Assembly (NCBI GenBank): GCA_963383645.1
Contig: OY726569.1
Coordinates: 24,969,054-25,033,053 of the forward strand
Reading direction: 5' to 3'
Length of the DNA: 64,000 bases
From: Muscardinus avellanarius
Lineage: Eukaryota > Chordata > Mammalia > Rodentia > Gliridae
Part shown: in pieces, positions 19,749 to 32,525 of the stretch
Position numbering within the stretch: the first letter of the stretch is position 1
Layout: every line of letters starts with the position of its first letter
Notes under the pieces: model-generated
Told to the model about the DNA's origin: nothing
The model's database searches: none
Seen by the model: only the letters and a program-made list of their open reading frames with translations
Position numbers and translations under genes: made by a program

Positions 19749-21709
19749 TGACTAATTGCAAATAATCTATACCTATTAATACCACTAATAGATTGATAAT
19801 TCTGGAGATTTTAGCTCCACTCCCAACCTGATTAGCATAAAGATTCACATTTCCAATTGGCTACTTGGTCTCCATCTGAATCTTAACTAGTCACTTTTTA
19901 AATGTATGTTCCTTTTCTTTATTTCAATCTTTGTCTTGACACAGGGTGAGAAACTCTAGCTACTGTCCACATTTCAAATGGAAGTTAGTCTTGGTCTATC
20001 ATGAGAAAGCTTTCCTGGTATACTTATATGTCTCTATATATTAACCTTTACATTGCAATTTCTTCCATAGTTTGTACCGTCATTGAAAAAATGAATACTG
20101 GTTAAATTTTGGATTTTGTTAAATCTGACTTTGTATATAAAATCAATTAGACATAGCACATATTATTTTTTAAAAAATCATTAAAGACATCTCCATTTAG
20201 TTAACAAATAAGGAAATGGGCAATAATTGCTTAATGTTCATTTTCTAAGAATCTATCAAGTTTGTATTTCTACTGTCTTTTTAATGCCAACATGAAATAC
20301 TTCACAGGATTCTCAAAGTGCTCCACTGGTTGCCATCTGGGGTGATGGTTTTTCTCTTACCAGCACCCACATTGAAGAATTCTGAATCTGAGGCATTTTC
20401 AACTCAAAAAGCCCATGGAGATTCAAATCTATCTTGAGTCTCCCACATTTTTCAATAGTGAATCTCCAAGCAGATTTTTTTAATCAATATCATCTTGCTT
20501 TTTTTAGTAGCAACGGCTTGGAGTTGTTACTCTAATTAAACTTGTTGGTGTTTTTCTATACTCAGTTGACAATTGTAGTGCTTTCTTGCTCACAGAAAAC
20601 ATGAAATAACTCAGACAGAACCCCCATTACTTTCTATATGTGTCCTCAAACTCAGCTTTAATTAAGTCTTCCAAGACCATTCTATTTTTAAAAATCCCAT
20701 TATTATCTAATTATTTAAACTGCTTTGTTTTTATTCAAAGAATTTATAATCCCTGGAAATACATTTCTCTATTTCTTGATTTCTGTCTTCCCACACTACT
20801 AGAATATAAACTTCTTCAGCACTAAATATCACAGCTCTATCTCCCCTACCCAAAAAAATGCCTAATACATAGTAGGAGTTCAATAATGTTTTCTTGAATG
20901 AGTTTGCTAATTAATGGAAATCTTAGAATTGTCCAAACTATTATGAAACAATATAGCATAGTATAATTCATTTTTTCTACCTAAGGAAATTTACAATCAA
21001 ACAGGTGTGACAATCAAAATAACACAAACAATATTGCAACAGATACTCAAAAGGTAGACCAATTATGAGAAAATATTTGGCAAAACTCAAAAATACTTCA
21101 AATTTAGAAAAAAAATATTCCATGGTAAGGAGAGATTTATGCATGGCATCTAAATTTTGGCAAGGTAGGAACAGGATAATTTGAAACTCAGGTCATAAAA
21201 TTTGTTTTGTTATTCTGGTCATTCAAAGGATTAATGATAAAGTGTTTGTGCATCTGCAATACATTCAATCATATTTATGCTCAGAATGAAGAACAACTTG
21301 CTTCAATGAAAACAGAATTTAATGATATTGAAATAGGCTAAGTTAAATTTAATGAAAATCAAAAAAATAGAGCAGAACCTCAATCATAGACAAAACTATA
21401 AAGATGTTATTAATTTGAAGTGCAAAATAAAGAAATCTATATAAGACAAAGACATGTCAGGAACATGAGAGGAATAGCTTCTTCAGACTTAGGGCATCAG
21501 TCTAATGAATTTTTTTTCAATTGACTGTTGTGAAAATCAGCATGTAGTAAAGGCAACTTCCCAAGAGGAAAAAAATTGCATTTCCAACAGACAAAAATAA
21601 AATAAAACAAAGGAAAAAGGCATAACCTCATTTGTCTTATGGTCTTTCATTCCCCAAAAATGAATGGAGCACTATATTAAATTCAACTCTTGGATACCAA
21701 ACAGGTTTC
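19749..21709. other. Intergenic, 3' side of the second OR gene
   Basis: No gene seen. The open frame at 20640-20825 is short and featureless. Confidence 0.45.
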
Positions 21710-22648
21710 TCAAAATAACACAGGTAGAAATGTCTTCAGGGCTTCTTTCATATCTTTGTTCCGGAAGTTGTAGATAATAGGATTAAAGAATGGAGTGGCT
21801 AAAGCATAGAACAAGGTCACAAATTTCTGCATCCCATGATAGTCCCCAGAGCCTGGGCTAACATACATCACCATGACTGAGCCATAGAACAGAGACACCA
21901 CAGCAAGGTGAGAGGCACACGTTGAGAAAGCCTTGTGCCTTCCCAAGCCCGAGGGCATCTGTAATACTGTGCTCAGGACACAGAAGTAAGTGCCAAGAAT
22001 GTACAGGAAGGTAAGAAAGATGATGAGTGAGCTAATGATACCACAGGTCAAAGTTGTTCCTGATACTGGAGCACAGGACAATGCCAGCAAAGGTGCCAGG
22101 TCACAGAGAAAATGGTCAATGGTGTTTGGTCCACAGAAGGGCAACTGAGAGATCAGGCTCAAAGGAGTCAGTAACCAGAGGAAGCCACCCACCCAGCAGA
22201 AGATCACTAACTGAGCACATAGTTTATGGGTCATGATGGATGGATAGTGCAAAGGTCTACAGATGGCAAGAAATCGATCAAAAGACATCACTGACAGAAA
22301 TAAGCCCTCTGCAGCACACATGGAAAAGAAGAAGTAGAACTGGAGCAGGCAGCCTGCATAGGAGATGCTCTTGTTTTGGGATATGAGGTTGGCCAACAGT
22401 TTGGGCACATCAGAGCTGACATAGCAGACCTCCAGGAAGGAGAAGTTGGCCAGGAGGATGTACATGGGTGTGTGGAGCTTCCGGCTGCACCACACCGCAC
22501 AGATGATGGATGTGTTCCCCAGGAGGGTCAGCATGTAGATGAGGGAGAAGATCACAAAGAGGAGAATCTGGATCTCCTGGCGGCAGGGGAAGCCCAGGAG
22601 GATGAACTCAGTCACAGATGCAGAGCTATTTGTCTCTGAGGCCCTCAT
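21710..22648 (-). CDS. Olfactory receptor, OR family 11 (G/H-like)
   Basis: A 312-residue class II odorant receptor on the minus strand, intact from an ATG at 22648. N-glycosylation site N7-S-S, then TEFILLGFPC. GN at 44-45, LHTPMYILLANFSFLE from 58, helix-3 motif SFDRFLAIC at 122-130 (DRF, a tolerated variant of DRY), LPFCGPNTIDHFLCD in extracellular loop 2 (169-183), HKAFSTCASHL at 238-248 and NPIIYNFRN at 289-297 (YNF where most receptors have YSL). Length is normal for the family. It shares CRxEIQILLF and the SSDVP/NSDVP loop with the gene at 57701, so those two are probably the closest pair. It is the only receptor here on the minus strand. As with other ORs it should signal odour binding through G-olf. 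The ligand is unknown. Confidence 0.95.
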   Translation of the reverse strand: MRASETNSSASVTEFILLGFPCRQEIQILLFVIFSLIYMLTLLGNTSIICAVWCSRKLHTPMYILLANFSFLEVCYVSSDVPKLLANLISQNKSISYAGCLLQFYFFFSMCAAEGLFLSVMSFDRFLAICRPLHYPSIMTHKLCAQLVIFCWVGGFLWLLTPLSLISQLPFCGPNTIDHFLCDLAPLLALSCAPVSGTTLTCGIISSLIIFLTFLYILGTYFCVLSTVLQMPSGLGRHKAFSTCASHLAVVSLFYGSVMVMYVSPGSGDYHGMQKFVTLFYALATPFFNPIIYNFRNKDMKEALKTFLPVLF

Positions 22649-22657
22649 TATTCTGAC

Positions 22658-22671
22658 CTGTTGAGGTAAAG
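22658..22671 (-). other. Putative 3' splice site of second OR gene
   Basis: On the minus strand 'tctttacctcaacag' ends 9 bases before the ATG, with a fair pyrimidine tract. This fits a non-coding upstream exon joined to the coding exon. Confidence 0.55.
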
Positions 22672-23985
22672 AAGATAGTGAGAACTAGAGAAATACACTT
22701 TTTCTTCATTCTGGGGAAGAGATATATGTGCTCTCAATTTGATTTAGTCATATTATCATCTTCCTCTTGTAAGTTTGAGCTCTTCTTTATTGTTTTCTCA
22801 ACAAACATTTATTTGCACATTTTATCGTCAGTCATTGTTTTAAGACATAAGAACAATGAATACAATAAGCAAAATCTCTGACCTTAAGGAGCTTATGTCA
22901 AATATCTTCTATTCAAAACAACCTCAAACTTTATAATGTGTCTGCAGAATTTATATATAGAAGTAGCTGAGGAATTGGATTTGTTTGGAAGATATATGAG
23001 ATTAGTCTTAGAACATAATTTACTTAAAAGGACACTGTTTTTACTTAGACTGCATGATAATTGGTGGTAATTTCATGGTGTAACATGATACAGATTATGG
23101 GAGAGATTTTAACTTCCCTCCACCTTTATTGTGGTATTGCCACTAACACAGTGACAAACTATTATGGCAAAAACAAGTTTTTGATGTTATCTGAGATATA
23201 AATGTTACATTCATTTGGAAAAAGTAACAGATTTGGGGGTGATAAATCAGCTTTTGCAAAGAAATAATTTCCAAAGACAATGATGGAGGGAAACATTTCT
23301 AGTTTATGATAACATAGGAAATTGTTTGGGCATATACACAAAAATGAATATGTTTAAATAACAGTCTAAAGGAATAAATACAAGACCACTTGCAGGACAA
23401 TTGTCCAAAGACAAGACCACATGGCCTAAGACAAACCACGAATCTAAGTATTTTAAGATGTTTCGCTAGCTGAGAATAAAACTAGAGTTGAATTAATGAA
23501 AGATTATTAAAGCATTGTGGAAATAGCATTTTTCAAACATGGTTTTTTACAGGCTGATTAAATTAACAGAAAATAACCTAAAAACCATTTTAATAGTCCA
23601 AAGGAAAAGTGTGAAGAACTTGACATGGGATAACATACATGCAAACAGAACAGTGTTAGATTCAGAAAATATGTGAAATAGAAACCTATTTTCCCCTCTT
23701 TACAATCCAAGTGGTTGTTAAGTGGCCCCAAGGGACAGGAGAATAGAATAAGGCAAAAAAGCATGATTTCACTTTCCATTCCCCACAGATTTTACTGGGA
23801 CACCTCACAGAAGGAGAGTACCACCCCACACAGCAGCCCCACTCTGAAGACAGTTCACACTCTTGCCTTAGGCTATCTCCCAGATACCAGGTTATGTCCA
23901 GTTCATTATCTTATTTTACTCTGAATATTACATTTTATTAAATAAATTACCTACTATTTGCAAAGTTCTTTCTTATACAAGTTAC
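22672..23985. other. 5' flank of the second OR gene
   Basis: No gene seen. Any promoter and 5' exon of the minus-strand receptor would lie here or farther right. Confidence 0.4.
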
Positions 23986-23989
23986 AGAC

Positions 23990-24765
23990 AATGGTTGATT
24001 CCATCTAACCCCAATCAGAGTATCAAGCATAAAGAAGTCAAATAACAACAAATGCTGGCAAAGATGTGGGAAAAGAAGAACTCTTTTACACTGTTGGTGG
24101 GAGTACAAACTAGTTCAGCTGCTATGGAGATCAGTGTGGAGATTTTTTACAAAGCTGGAAATGGATCTACCATATGATCCAACTATACCACTCCTGGGTA
24201 TCTTTCCAAAGGGGTTGAAATTAGAGAATTACAGTAACATATGCATACCCATGTTCATAGCAGCACAATTCATAATAGCCAAAATATGGAACCAACCTAA
24301 GTCTCCATCAACAGATGACTGGATTGCAAAATTATGGGAAATACACACAATAGAATTCTACTCAGCAATAAAGAAGAACAAGATCATGTCATTCACAAGA
24401 AGATGGAAAGACCTAGAGAACATTATGTTAAGTGAAATCAGCCAAGCACTGAAAAAGAAGGGACATATGTTGTCTCTAATATGCCCAAACTAGGGAGTAT
24501 AAGGAATACCAGAGGGTCTCCAGATAATGGAGGGGAAAACTCAGCAAAGCTAGAAAGGAAGGGTAGGAGAGGAAGAAGGCTGAGATTGATTAATGGAGGA
24601 GCTACATTCAAATATGTGTAAAAGTATGAATGTAGCATGGTCAATCTGGACACTCATTGTTGGGAGGGCATCAAGCACTGTCTGAATGTATGCCATTTTC
24701 AATATGATCCACATAAAAAAATCAATAAATGCAATCAAAACATCAGTTAAAAAAAGAAAATGTGC
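23990..24765 (+). mobile_element. L1 3' fragment (end of ORF2 and 3' UTR), plus strand
   Basis: The stretch at 24134-24493 reads as the ORF2 C-terminal region, with a PYDPTIPLLGI motif and a WNQPKSPSTDDWI-type motif, followed by L1 3' UTR. It is 5'-truncated and no longer functional. Confidence 0.9.
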
Positions 24766-25688
24766 TAGACTCTGATCTGTCAATAAAAACTATAACCAAG
24801 AAAATTAGTCATCCAAATCATTGCCATAGTCTTAAAAGATGCTTTACACATCTTCCTCTGTTACAAATCTAATCCTCTTGAAGATGATCTGCAACAGAAA
24901 AATGATAATTTGCCAAAAATAATTTTCTTCATCCTAATCTTAATAAGACTTATATAATAGGAAAGTTGTTTGTAAAGAATAATGAGGAAAATGCATATAC
25001 CTTTTTCATTGCAATATATAAAACAGTAGACACCAAAGGTAATATAAATGATACTGCTCATACTCTCTTACCATGCCCATCTCTCCATAGACCAAATGCA
25101 CTCAAGTGATATGAAGGGTTGCCTCTTCAGTAAAGCATCTTTTAGCACTTTTCTCTCCAAAGGTCCACTCAGACATTGCCCCAAATCTCTCTACTTCCCA
25201 TTACTTATCCCTTGACTCGGTGATTCTATCTGGAGTCTTTAACCCTGGGAGCAATGGGAGCAATTAATGTGTATGATGCAGATCTGAATGTGTTTCATCT
25301 TCAGTAATTATCATACTTGAGACAAACATTATAGGAATATGCACATATGCACCCAACACTTCCATATTCTAGCCTTTAACATGATATTGTTCCTTCCAGA
25401 GTTTCATCTCCTCTAAAAATATATTGCCTCTTAGCTAACAAAATATTTCTGACATGAGATGCACCTTTACCTTCAAATATTAAGCTTAGAAACCTAACCT
25501 AGTTTCTCTCTCTAGTTGTCCAAATGTCAGTTTAAAGAGTTTGTTCACTAAATCCAGAATAATTCTATTACCATATATCCAAAGCTATGTATTTTTATTT
25601 CTTACAAACACTTAATCTCCATATATACATTAAACAGACTAGATGTTATATGCTGATATGAAAAAGTTTGAATACTATTGTAATCCAT
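24766..25688. other. Intergenic, no gene seen
   Basis: AT-rich, with no recognised element. Confidence 0.45.
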
Positions 25689-25689
25689 G

Positions 25690-25984
25690 CATACCCATGT
25701 TTATATAAGCTCAATATACAGTAGCCAAATCATGGAAACAACCTACACACTCATCAGATGAATGGATAATGAAAATGTGGTATATATACACAATGAATTT
25801 TACCCAGCCATAAAGAAGTACAAAATTATGCCATTTCCAGGAAAATACATGAACTTGAGAATATTCTGTGAAGTGAGATCAGCCAGTGTCAGAAAGTCAA
25901 GAGTCATATGCTTTCTCTCATATGTGGAAGCAACAGAATAAATCTAATCAATCAGGAAAGAGCCTCTATAATGAAAATTAGATA
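25690..25984 (+). mobile_element. L1 3' fragment, plus strand
   Basis: Diverged ORF2 C-terminal segment ('catcagatgaatggataatg', 'cccagccataaagaagtaca') cut short before the 3' end by the next L1 piece. Confidence 0.8.
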
Positions 25985-27421
25985 ATACTAGATAGAAACT
26001 GAAGAAGTTTTAGAAGATGGAAATACCTCCCATGTTCATGGATGGCAAAATAAATAGTATCAAAACACCCAAATTTTCAAAACCTATCTACAGATTCAAT
26101 GTAATCCCTATCAAAATACCAATGTCATTCCTCACAGAGCTAGAAAAAAAAGTCCTAAACCTATGTGGAAAAACTAAAGACCCAGAATAGCCAAAGCAAT
26201 TCTCAGCAATAAGAAACACCAAAAAGGCATCACAATACCTGACTTCAAATTATACCACAGAGCTGTAGTAATAAAAACTGCATGAAATTAGCATAAAAAC
26301 AGACACATAAGTCAATAGAATAAAATAGAAGATACAGAGATGTATCTTCACCTTTATAGTCAGTTGATATTTTGACTAAGATGCTAAGAACATACACTAG
26401 AGAAAAGAGAGCACTTTAAGTAAATAGTCTTGGGAAAACCAGGTATCCATATGTAAAAGAATAAAACTGGACTCAAATCTCTTACTTTACACAAGAGTAA
26501 ACTCAAGATGGATAAAGGACCTAGAAATCAGAACAGACACTGCAATTATTATAAGAGTGAACCAACTCTCCAACATATAGAAACTCATAGAGACTTTCTC
26601 TATAAAATCCCAAGCTCAGAAAATACAAATGACAATCAATAAATGGGATAGTATTAAATTTAAAAGTTCTGTAAAGCAAAGGAAACTATCAAGTGTCTAA
26701 AGAGAGATCCTACAAAATGGGAGAAGATATTTGCCAACTACTCCTTTGATAGAGCACTAAAATTTAAAATACATAAAGAACTCAAAATCTTATAAACTAG
26801 TATTTAGATTATACAAAGAACTTAAGAATATAACACTAATAAAACAAATAATTTTATTAAAATGAGAAATTGAACTTGATAGATACTTCTCAAAGGAAGA
26901 AATGCAAATGACCAATAAATCTATTTTTTTAAATGTTTGACATCTTTAGCAATCAAGGAAAGGCAAATCAAAACTATACTGAGATTTTATCTAACTCTAG
27001 TTAAAATGGCAAACATGAAGAATACAAGCAATAATAAATGATGGCAAGGTTGTGGGGGTATACACCTGTTGATGAGATTGCAAATTAGTACAGCCACTAT
27101 GAAGATCAGTTTGGAGGTACCTCCTAAGACTGGGTAAGGACCACCATATGACCCATCTATACAATTACTGGGTGTCTTTCCAAACTGACATCAGAATACT
27201 ATAATGATACATGCATATACATGTTTATAGCATCATAATTCAAAACAGTCAAACTAAGGAACCAGCCTAAGTGTCATGAATGGGTAACACATGAACGGGT
27301 AAAGAAACTGTGGTATATGCATACAAATAAAATGCCTCCACTATTTTATACTCCATTAAGAATTATGACTACAATGCACCTATAAAAAGTTTTTAAAAAG
27401 AAATTTTTTAGCCATAAAGAA
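25985..27421 (+). mobile_element. L1 ORF2 fragment to 3' end, plus strand, heavily mutated
   Basis: Starts in the region after the reverse-transcriptase domain ('cagattcaatgtaatcccta') and runs collinearly to the L1 3' terminus ('atgactacaatgcacctata'). Many stops and frameshifts. Confidence 0.85.
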
Positions 27422-27422
27422 C

Positions 27423-27476
<54 letters not shown>

Positions 27477-27483
27477 AACACAC
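27422..27483. repeat. (CA)n microsatellite
   Basis: About 25 CA units with two interruptions at the right end. Confidence 0.95.
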
Positions 27484-27489
27484 ATGGTT

Positions 27490-28085
27490 TCTGAGGATTG
27501 AACTCAGGGCATTTCTACCTCTTTAATTGGAAGGTGTGTTTCTTGCAGGCAGCAGATAGATAGATTCTGATTTTTTAATCTATTTTGCCACCTTGTGTCT
27601 TTTTATTGAGAGTTGAGGCCATTTATGTTTAGTGTGATTATTGAGAGATGGTTTTTCATTCCTAAAATATTGAGATTTAACTTCTGTTTGAGGTAGTATA
27701 TGTTCTTCTTTTCTTAGTTGTTTGCTGGGTGAAAATTCTTGTTTCTCTGGTTCCAGCATGTAGTACTAATTTTTTTTTTGCAGTTAATCTCTTTGAGTAT
27801 TTTCTCTAGTGCTGGTTTGGAAGACATAAATTCCTTCAGCTTCTGTTTCTCTTAGAAGATTTCTATTTCCCCATCTAATTTGAGAGATAGTTTTGCTGAG
27901 TAGGAAATTTTTGGCTGCAAGTTGTTTTCTTTCAGAGTTTGGAAAATGTTACTCCAGGCCTTTCTTACTTTCAAGACTCAGTTTGGAAAGTCTGGAGTGA
28001 TTCTAATTGGTTTGCCTCTGAATGTCACTTGGTCTTTTGTTTTTGTTGCCTTCTCTTCTTGGCTTCTAGGTTGGTCTATTTGACT
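27490..28085 (-). mobile_element. L1 fragment, minus strand (start of ORF2 and upstream)
   Basis: On the minus strand, sequence equivalent to the beginning of the ORF2 endonuclease region ('aaatggcctcaactctcaat', also seen in the L1 at 44769) preceded by upstream L1 sequence. The orientation is opposite to the neighbouring plus-strand L1 pieces. Confidence 0.75.
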
Positions 28086-28214
28086 ATTATGTGGCATGGG
28101 AAGAGAGAAAGAAAAAAGGAGACTTGAGGAAGGAAATAGATTATGGTATCAGAGCCTTTTTCCTCATCTTGTCTAAAGGGAGAAAGACTCTGTTCCAAAT
28201 TTAAAAGAAAAATT

Positions 28215-28334
28215 TTAAAGGGCTGCAGGTGTAGCTCAGCTGTAGAATGCCCCTGGGGTCAATACTCAATACCAAAAAAAAAAAGAAAAAAGAAAGAAGG
28301 AAAGAAAGGAAGGAAGAAAGAGAAGAAAAAATAA
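28215..28334 (+). repeat. ID-like tail and (GAAA)n/(GGAA)n run
   Basis: 'ggtgtagctcagctgtagaa' and 'ctggggtcaatactcaatac', then an A-tail grown into GAAA/GGAA repeats. No B1-like head. Confidence 0.8.
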
Positions 28335-28800
28335 ACTGTGTTATATGCACACAGTGGTATTCTACTCAGACATTAATAAGAACAAAATTATGCCGTCTGT
28401 AGAAAGATTAATGGGAAATAGATAATTTTATGCTGAGTGAGAATAGCCAGTCTCAGAAAGTGAAGGCTCCTGTGTGTTCTCTCATATGTGAAAGTCAAAG
28501 AAACTGGGAAACAAAAGAGACTCAAATAAAAGAAGAGAGAGGTGAGTAGACTAGTGGAAGGAAGTTTGGGCTGGGAAGTGGGAGGGGAAAAGGGAGATTT
28601 GATGAAGAAAACAATTCAAACACTCCTATGTAGATTTGTAAAGCCATGAATACCAATTCAATATCATGAATAGGTAGGGGGAGAAAGTGGAGCAATATCT
28701 GGAGGAAATGCACTGGGAGCTATGTGGAAATATGTCTCTATCACACCAAGCCTCAATATGATGTGTGGTTACAATGCACAAATAAAAGTATATTTTTAAA
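28335..28800 (+). mobile_element. L1 3' end, plus strand
   Basis: Ends of ORF2 ('ggtattctactcagacatta') and the 3' UTR with the terminus 'ggttacaatgcacaaataaa'. Confidence 0.85.
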
Positions 28801-28934
28801 ACACATCACATTGTTCTCTCTAAATAACTACAATCATTATGTGTCAACTAAAAATAAAGTTTTCTGAAAAGACTTGAAACTAGACAGGAGAAAGAAGTCA
28901 AATTAAATGCTATAATAGACATTAATTGTCACAA

Positions 28935-29130
28935 TAAATGTTTAATGGCAGTGATTGTAGACTATCTTATAGGTCAATATACTTCAAAGAAAGTGAACCA
29001 AAAATAGATTTATTTCACAGTGATGCCAAAAATCAGGGAAATGGGCTGGTCAAAAAGAAATGGGGGATGTGGTGCAGTGATTTCCAGCTTTGGTTGACAA
29101 TTTTGTCAAGATTTCTCTTTATTATAAATA
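28935..29130. repeat. Copy B of the ~200-bp duplicated segment
   Basis: Second copy of 17015-17222, in the same orientation. Confidence 0.75.
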
Positions 29131-29159
29131 GGATTTTAAATATAAAAAGGATTTTAAAT

Positions 29160-29415
29160 AAATACAGAGAGAAACCAGTAGAATAGCCAAGGATATGGGG
29201 AGGGAAGAAAGAAAGAAGAAAAGGAGACTTGAGGAAGGAAATAGACCAAATACTTTTATGTTCATATATGAAGGTATTGCTACCAATTCTCTAATATAAA
29301 TGGGGAGAGGAATTGAAGAAATTACACCAAGTGCTGTGTACATGTATGTATCACTTTGACTCTCACAACGACATGTAATTACAGTTTACCAATGAAATTA
29401 TATATTTTTAAAAAT
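29160..29415 (+). mobile_element. L1 3' UTR fragment, plus strand
   Basis: Starts near 'gaaaccagtagaatagccaa' and ends at the L1 terminus 'gtaattacagtttaccaatg'. Confidence 0.75.
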
Positions 29416-30481
29416 TAACAAATTTTGTAGAGTCAAAAATGTACTGAATAAACATGAATAAATCTGTTCTAAAATGTTCCTTCCTAAATGTAGGTCATGC
29501 AGGTCCTCAAGACCATTGCAAAAGATACCCAACTTGCTCCCAAAAAGATTCATTAACTATGCTCCCAAGTATTGAGTCTTCCTCTTTATTTTTATTGATA
29601 TTTCTACCTTACAAAAATGACTTCCCATATTTTAAGCAGAAGGAAAATTATCAGAGGGAACTAAATGCTTGATAACTCTTTTCCTTCTTTAGCTCATACT
29701 TATTAAAGACCACTCTAATTTCACTACAGTAGAATCATTTTTATAGACTCTCAATATATCTCATTGTATATGCTTCCAAATGCCCTGTACCAAGCATTTG
29801 ATGTTATTTATCATATATGGCATTATTACTTCAGTCATTCAGTCAAACATTGCTGAGCAAATATTGTTCACTAAGTACTTTTTCATTCATTGTTGATATC
29901 ATAGTAAGAAAAGTTTCCTCCTACTGTACATTATACAGTAAATAAATGTATAATTTATTTACTGAGATGAAAAACCACAAGAAAAAATTTAAAGTAATAA
30001 GTTCACTTGTAGACAGCTGCTCTTTATTTGAGCCAAGATATCCAGCCAGAGAATGGATATTACACTTTCAATACAGAAAATGGTAATAGATTTATTTAAT
30101 ATTAGAAGTTGTCAGCATGGAAAGGATATTTAAACTTAAAATGAGTGATAATACCTAAGGAACACAGGTTTAAAATGAAGTCTAATGTTGGGCCAGCAAC
30201 AATGTTGTACTAAACATAAATACATCTGTAGGGGGTAAATAGGAGAGCAAGGAAAAATGAAGAGAAGTAAAAAAAAAAGTTAGAAGAAAACCAGAAGAAT
30301 GTACAAGGGAAAAAAAGCAAAGGAAATGGTGTTTTCTTTTAATTTTTTTTGAAAAAGTGGTCATCTTAAGTGAATATTGCTAAAAAAAAATTAACCATAA
30401 GAACTCAAATTTGAATATTTGGTTTAATCTCATAAAAATTAATTTTGGCCTTGGAAATTTTTCTGTGAAATGTGTCAAAGG
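29416..30481. other. Intergenic, no gene seen
   Basis: AT-rich. No named repeat or credible reading frame. Confidence 0.45.
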
Positions 30482-30497
30482 TAAGCCAGACTGTTTT

Positions 30498-30716
30498 TTT
30501 TGGGGGGGGGGTTCTTTTTTGTTTGGGGGGATTTTTTGGTGGTGGTACTGGGGTTCCTGGAAACCCTTCTACCTCCAGGCTACACTCCCAGACTTATTTT
30601 ATATTTTTATTTGGAAACAGGGTCTTAAACCAGCGAGGCTGGCTTCAAACCAGCACGATTCTCCTGTCTCCGCCTCCCAAGTGCGGGAATTACAAGCGTG
30701 TGCCACCACGCCTGGC
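30498..30716 (-). repeat. Altered-tail SINE, minus strand, with target-site duplication
   Basis: Flanked by 'taagccagactgtttt' (30482-30497 and 30717-30732). Read on the minus strand it has the 'tttaagaccctgtttcc' middle and the tail with 'aagggtttccaggaacccc'. The A-tail side shows T and G runs on the plus strand (ten G near 30502, then six G near 30525). Confidence 0.9.
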
Positions 30717-30732
30717 TAAGCCAGACTGTTTT

Positions 30733-30939
30733 AAGTTGAGGAGTGAGTGAGAGATTGAGATATCCAACAGGTATGTACCATAGGGCTGGCTAAGCATGAC
30801 AGAAGAAGGAGGGTAGGAGTTGAAGAGATATGCCAAATGAAGGAAGAGTTATGATGTTTTTGTTGTTCTTATTCTAAGATAAAAGAATTATATGATCAGT
30901 AGGAAAGGTGGCTTGAAGATAAAGTATGAACAAGAGTAA
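30733..30939. other. No recognisable feature
   Basis: Short AT-rich spacer between a SINE and an L1. Confidence 0.4.
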
Positions 30940-31965
30940 ACAAACAAATCTGACCAAGGAGGTAAATGACTTCTACAATGAAAATGATAGAACATTAAAA
31001 AAAGAAACTAAAGAGGACCTTAGAAGATCAAAGGACTCCCATTTTCTTAGATAGGCAGAACAGGGTCAAATGGCTATTCTACCAAAAGCAATCTACAGAT
31101 TAAATGTCATCCCTACAAGAATGCCCATGTCATTATTCACAAAGCTAAGAAAAAAGTCCCAAAATTCATACAGAAAAAACAAAAGACCCAGAATAGCCAA
31201 AGCAATTCTGATCAATAAGAACCACTCTGAAGTCATCATAATACCTGTTTTCAAATTATGCTATGAAGCTATAGTAATTAAAACAGCTTGGTATGGGCAC
31301 AAAAATAGATATATAGACAAATGCAATAAAATATATGAAATATATATGTATAATATATTAAATAAATCCTCACCCTTATAGTCTTTGGCTTCTTTAATAA
31401 AGTATTCAAAAACATAAGCTAGAGAATACAAACTTTTCAACAAATTGTGCTTGGAAAACTGAATACCCATAGGTAGAAATTTAAAGTTAGACCCCAATCT
31501 CTCACCCTTCACAAGAATAAACTCAAAGTGGCTCACAAACCTAGGCATTAGAAACTTTGAAACTACTAGAAGAAAACTTAGGAACAACTCTCTAACATAT
31601 AGTCACTGGTAGAGACTGTCTCAATATGATCCCCCAAAGCTCAGGAAATAAAATTGAAAATCAACACATGGTAAAGCATCAAATTAAAAAGCTTCTGTGT
31701 ATGGTGGGGTATGGTAGCATATGGCTGCAATCCCATACAGCTTCATCAACTTAGTGAGGCCCCCAGCAACTTAATTAACCATGTTCTAAAATAAAAAATA
31801 AAATGGGACTGGGAGTATAGCTCATAGGTAAAATGTTCCTGGTTTCAATCCCCAGTACCACAAAAGAAGAAGAAAGAAAAGAAAAGAAATCGAGAAAAGC
31901 AAAAGAAACAAAAGTTTGAAGAAAAGAGAGAGCCTACAGAATGGAAATTATTCACCTGAAATAAC
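30940..31965 (+). mobile_element. L1 ORF2 fragment, plus strand, split by a SINE
   Basis: Diverged ORF2 sequence from the end of the reverse-transcriptase domain onward ('aatggctattctaccaaaag', 'gacccagaatagccaaagca'). A SINE at about 31702-31900 interrupts it and the L1 resumes after the SINE tail. Multiple stops. Confidence 0.85.
31702..31900 (+). repeat. SINE inside L1, with (GAAA)n tail
   Basis: Shortened head 'gtggggtatggtagcatatg' and ID-like tail 'tttcaatccccagtaccaca', ending in a GAAA-rich run. Confidence 0.8.
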
Positions 31966-32493
31966 AAAATCACTTTTATTGTCATAGAAAAATGAGAAAA
32001 ACATGAGGATAGATCTTTTCACTTTATTGTCTTCCAGTCAGTCATAACTAGTTTACCTGTTATTCACTATTAATGTCTTAAAATCAAATACATAGTTCCT
32101 TAGCTCTGCTCTCCCAAAGCCTTCTTTTATATGTTACCCATCCACAAAGAAAAATAAATATATATTAAGTAGTACTTAAGAAAATAACACTATTCCCTTC
32201 TCAGGAAACCCAATTCTCCTGAAAAAGAACCAGTTACAGCTTAGAGAGAAAAAAATTATTAATTTTTATATTCTGATTTCTTGAGATGGGGTCTATATTC
32301 AATTAAGTGCCTTTTGTGCTACTTAATTACACAGTGTAAATTTTCCTGACTCACAAAACTGTATGATATTTAACACAGCCTTTGTTATAATTCTATAAAT
32401 AATAGAAAAACGTTCTCCAAGGAAATGTGCCATCAGATTAAGTAAGGACATTATTATTGAGGCTTGAGTAAAAAAGTTATTATTGGGGCTATA

Positions 32494-32525
<32 letters not shown>

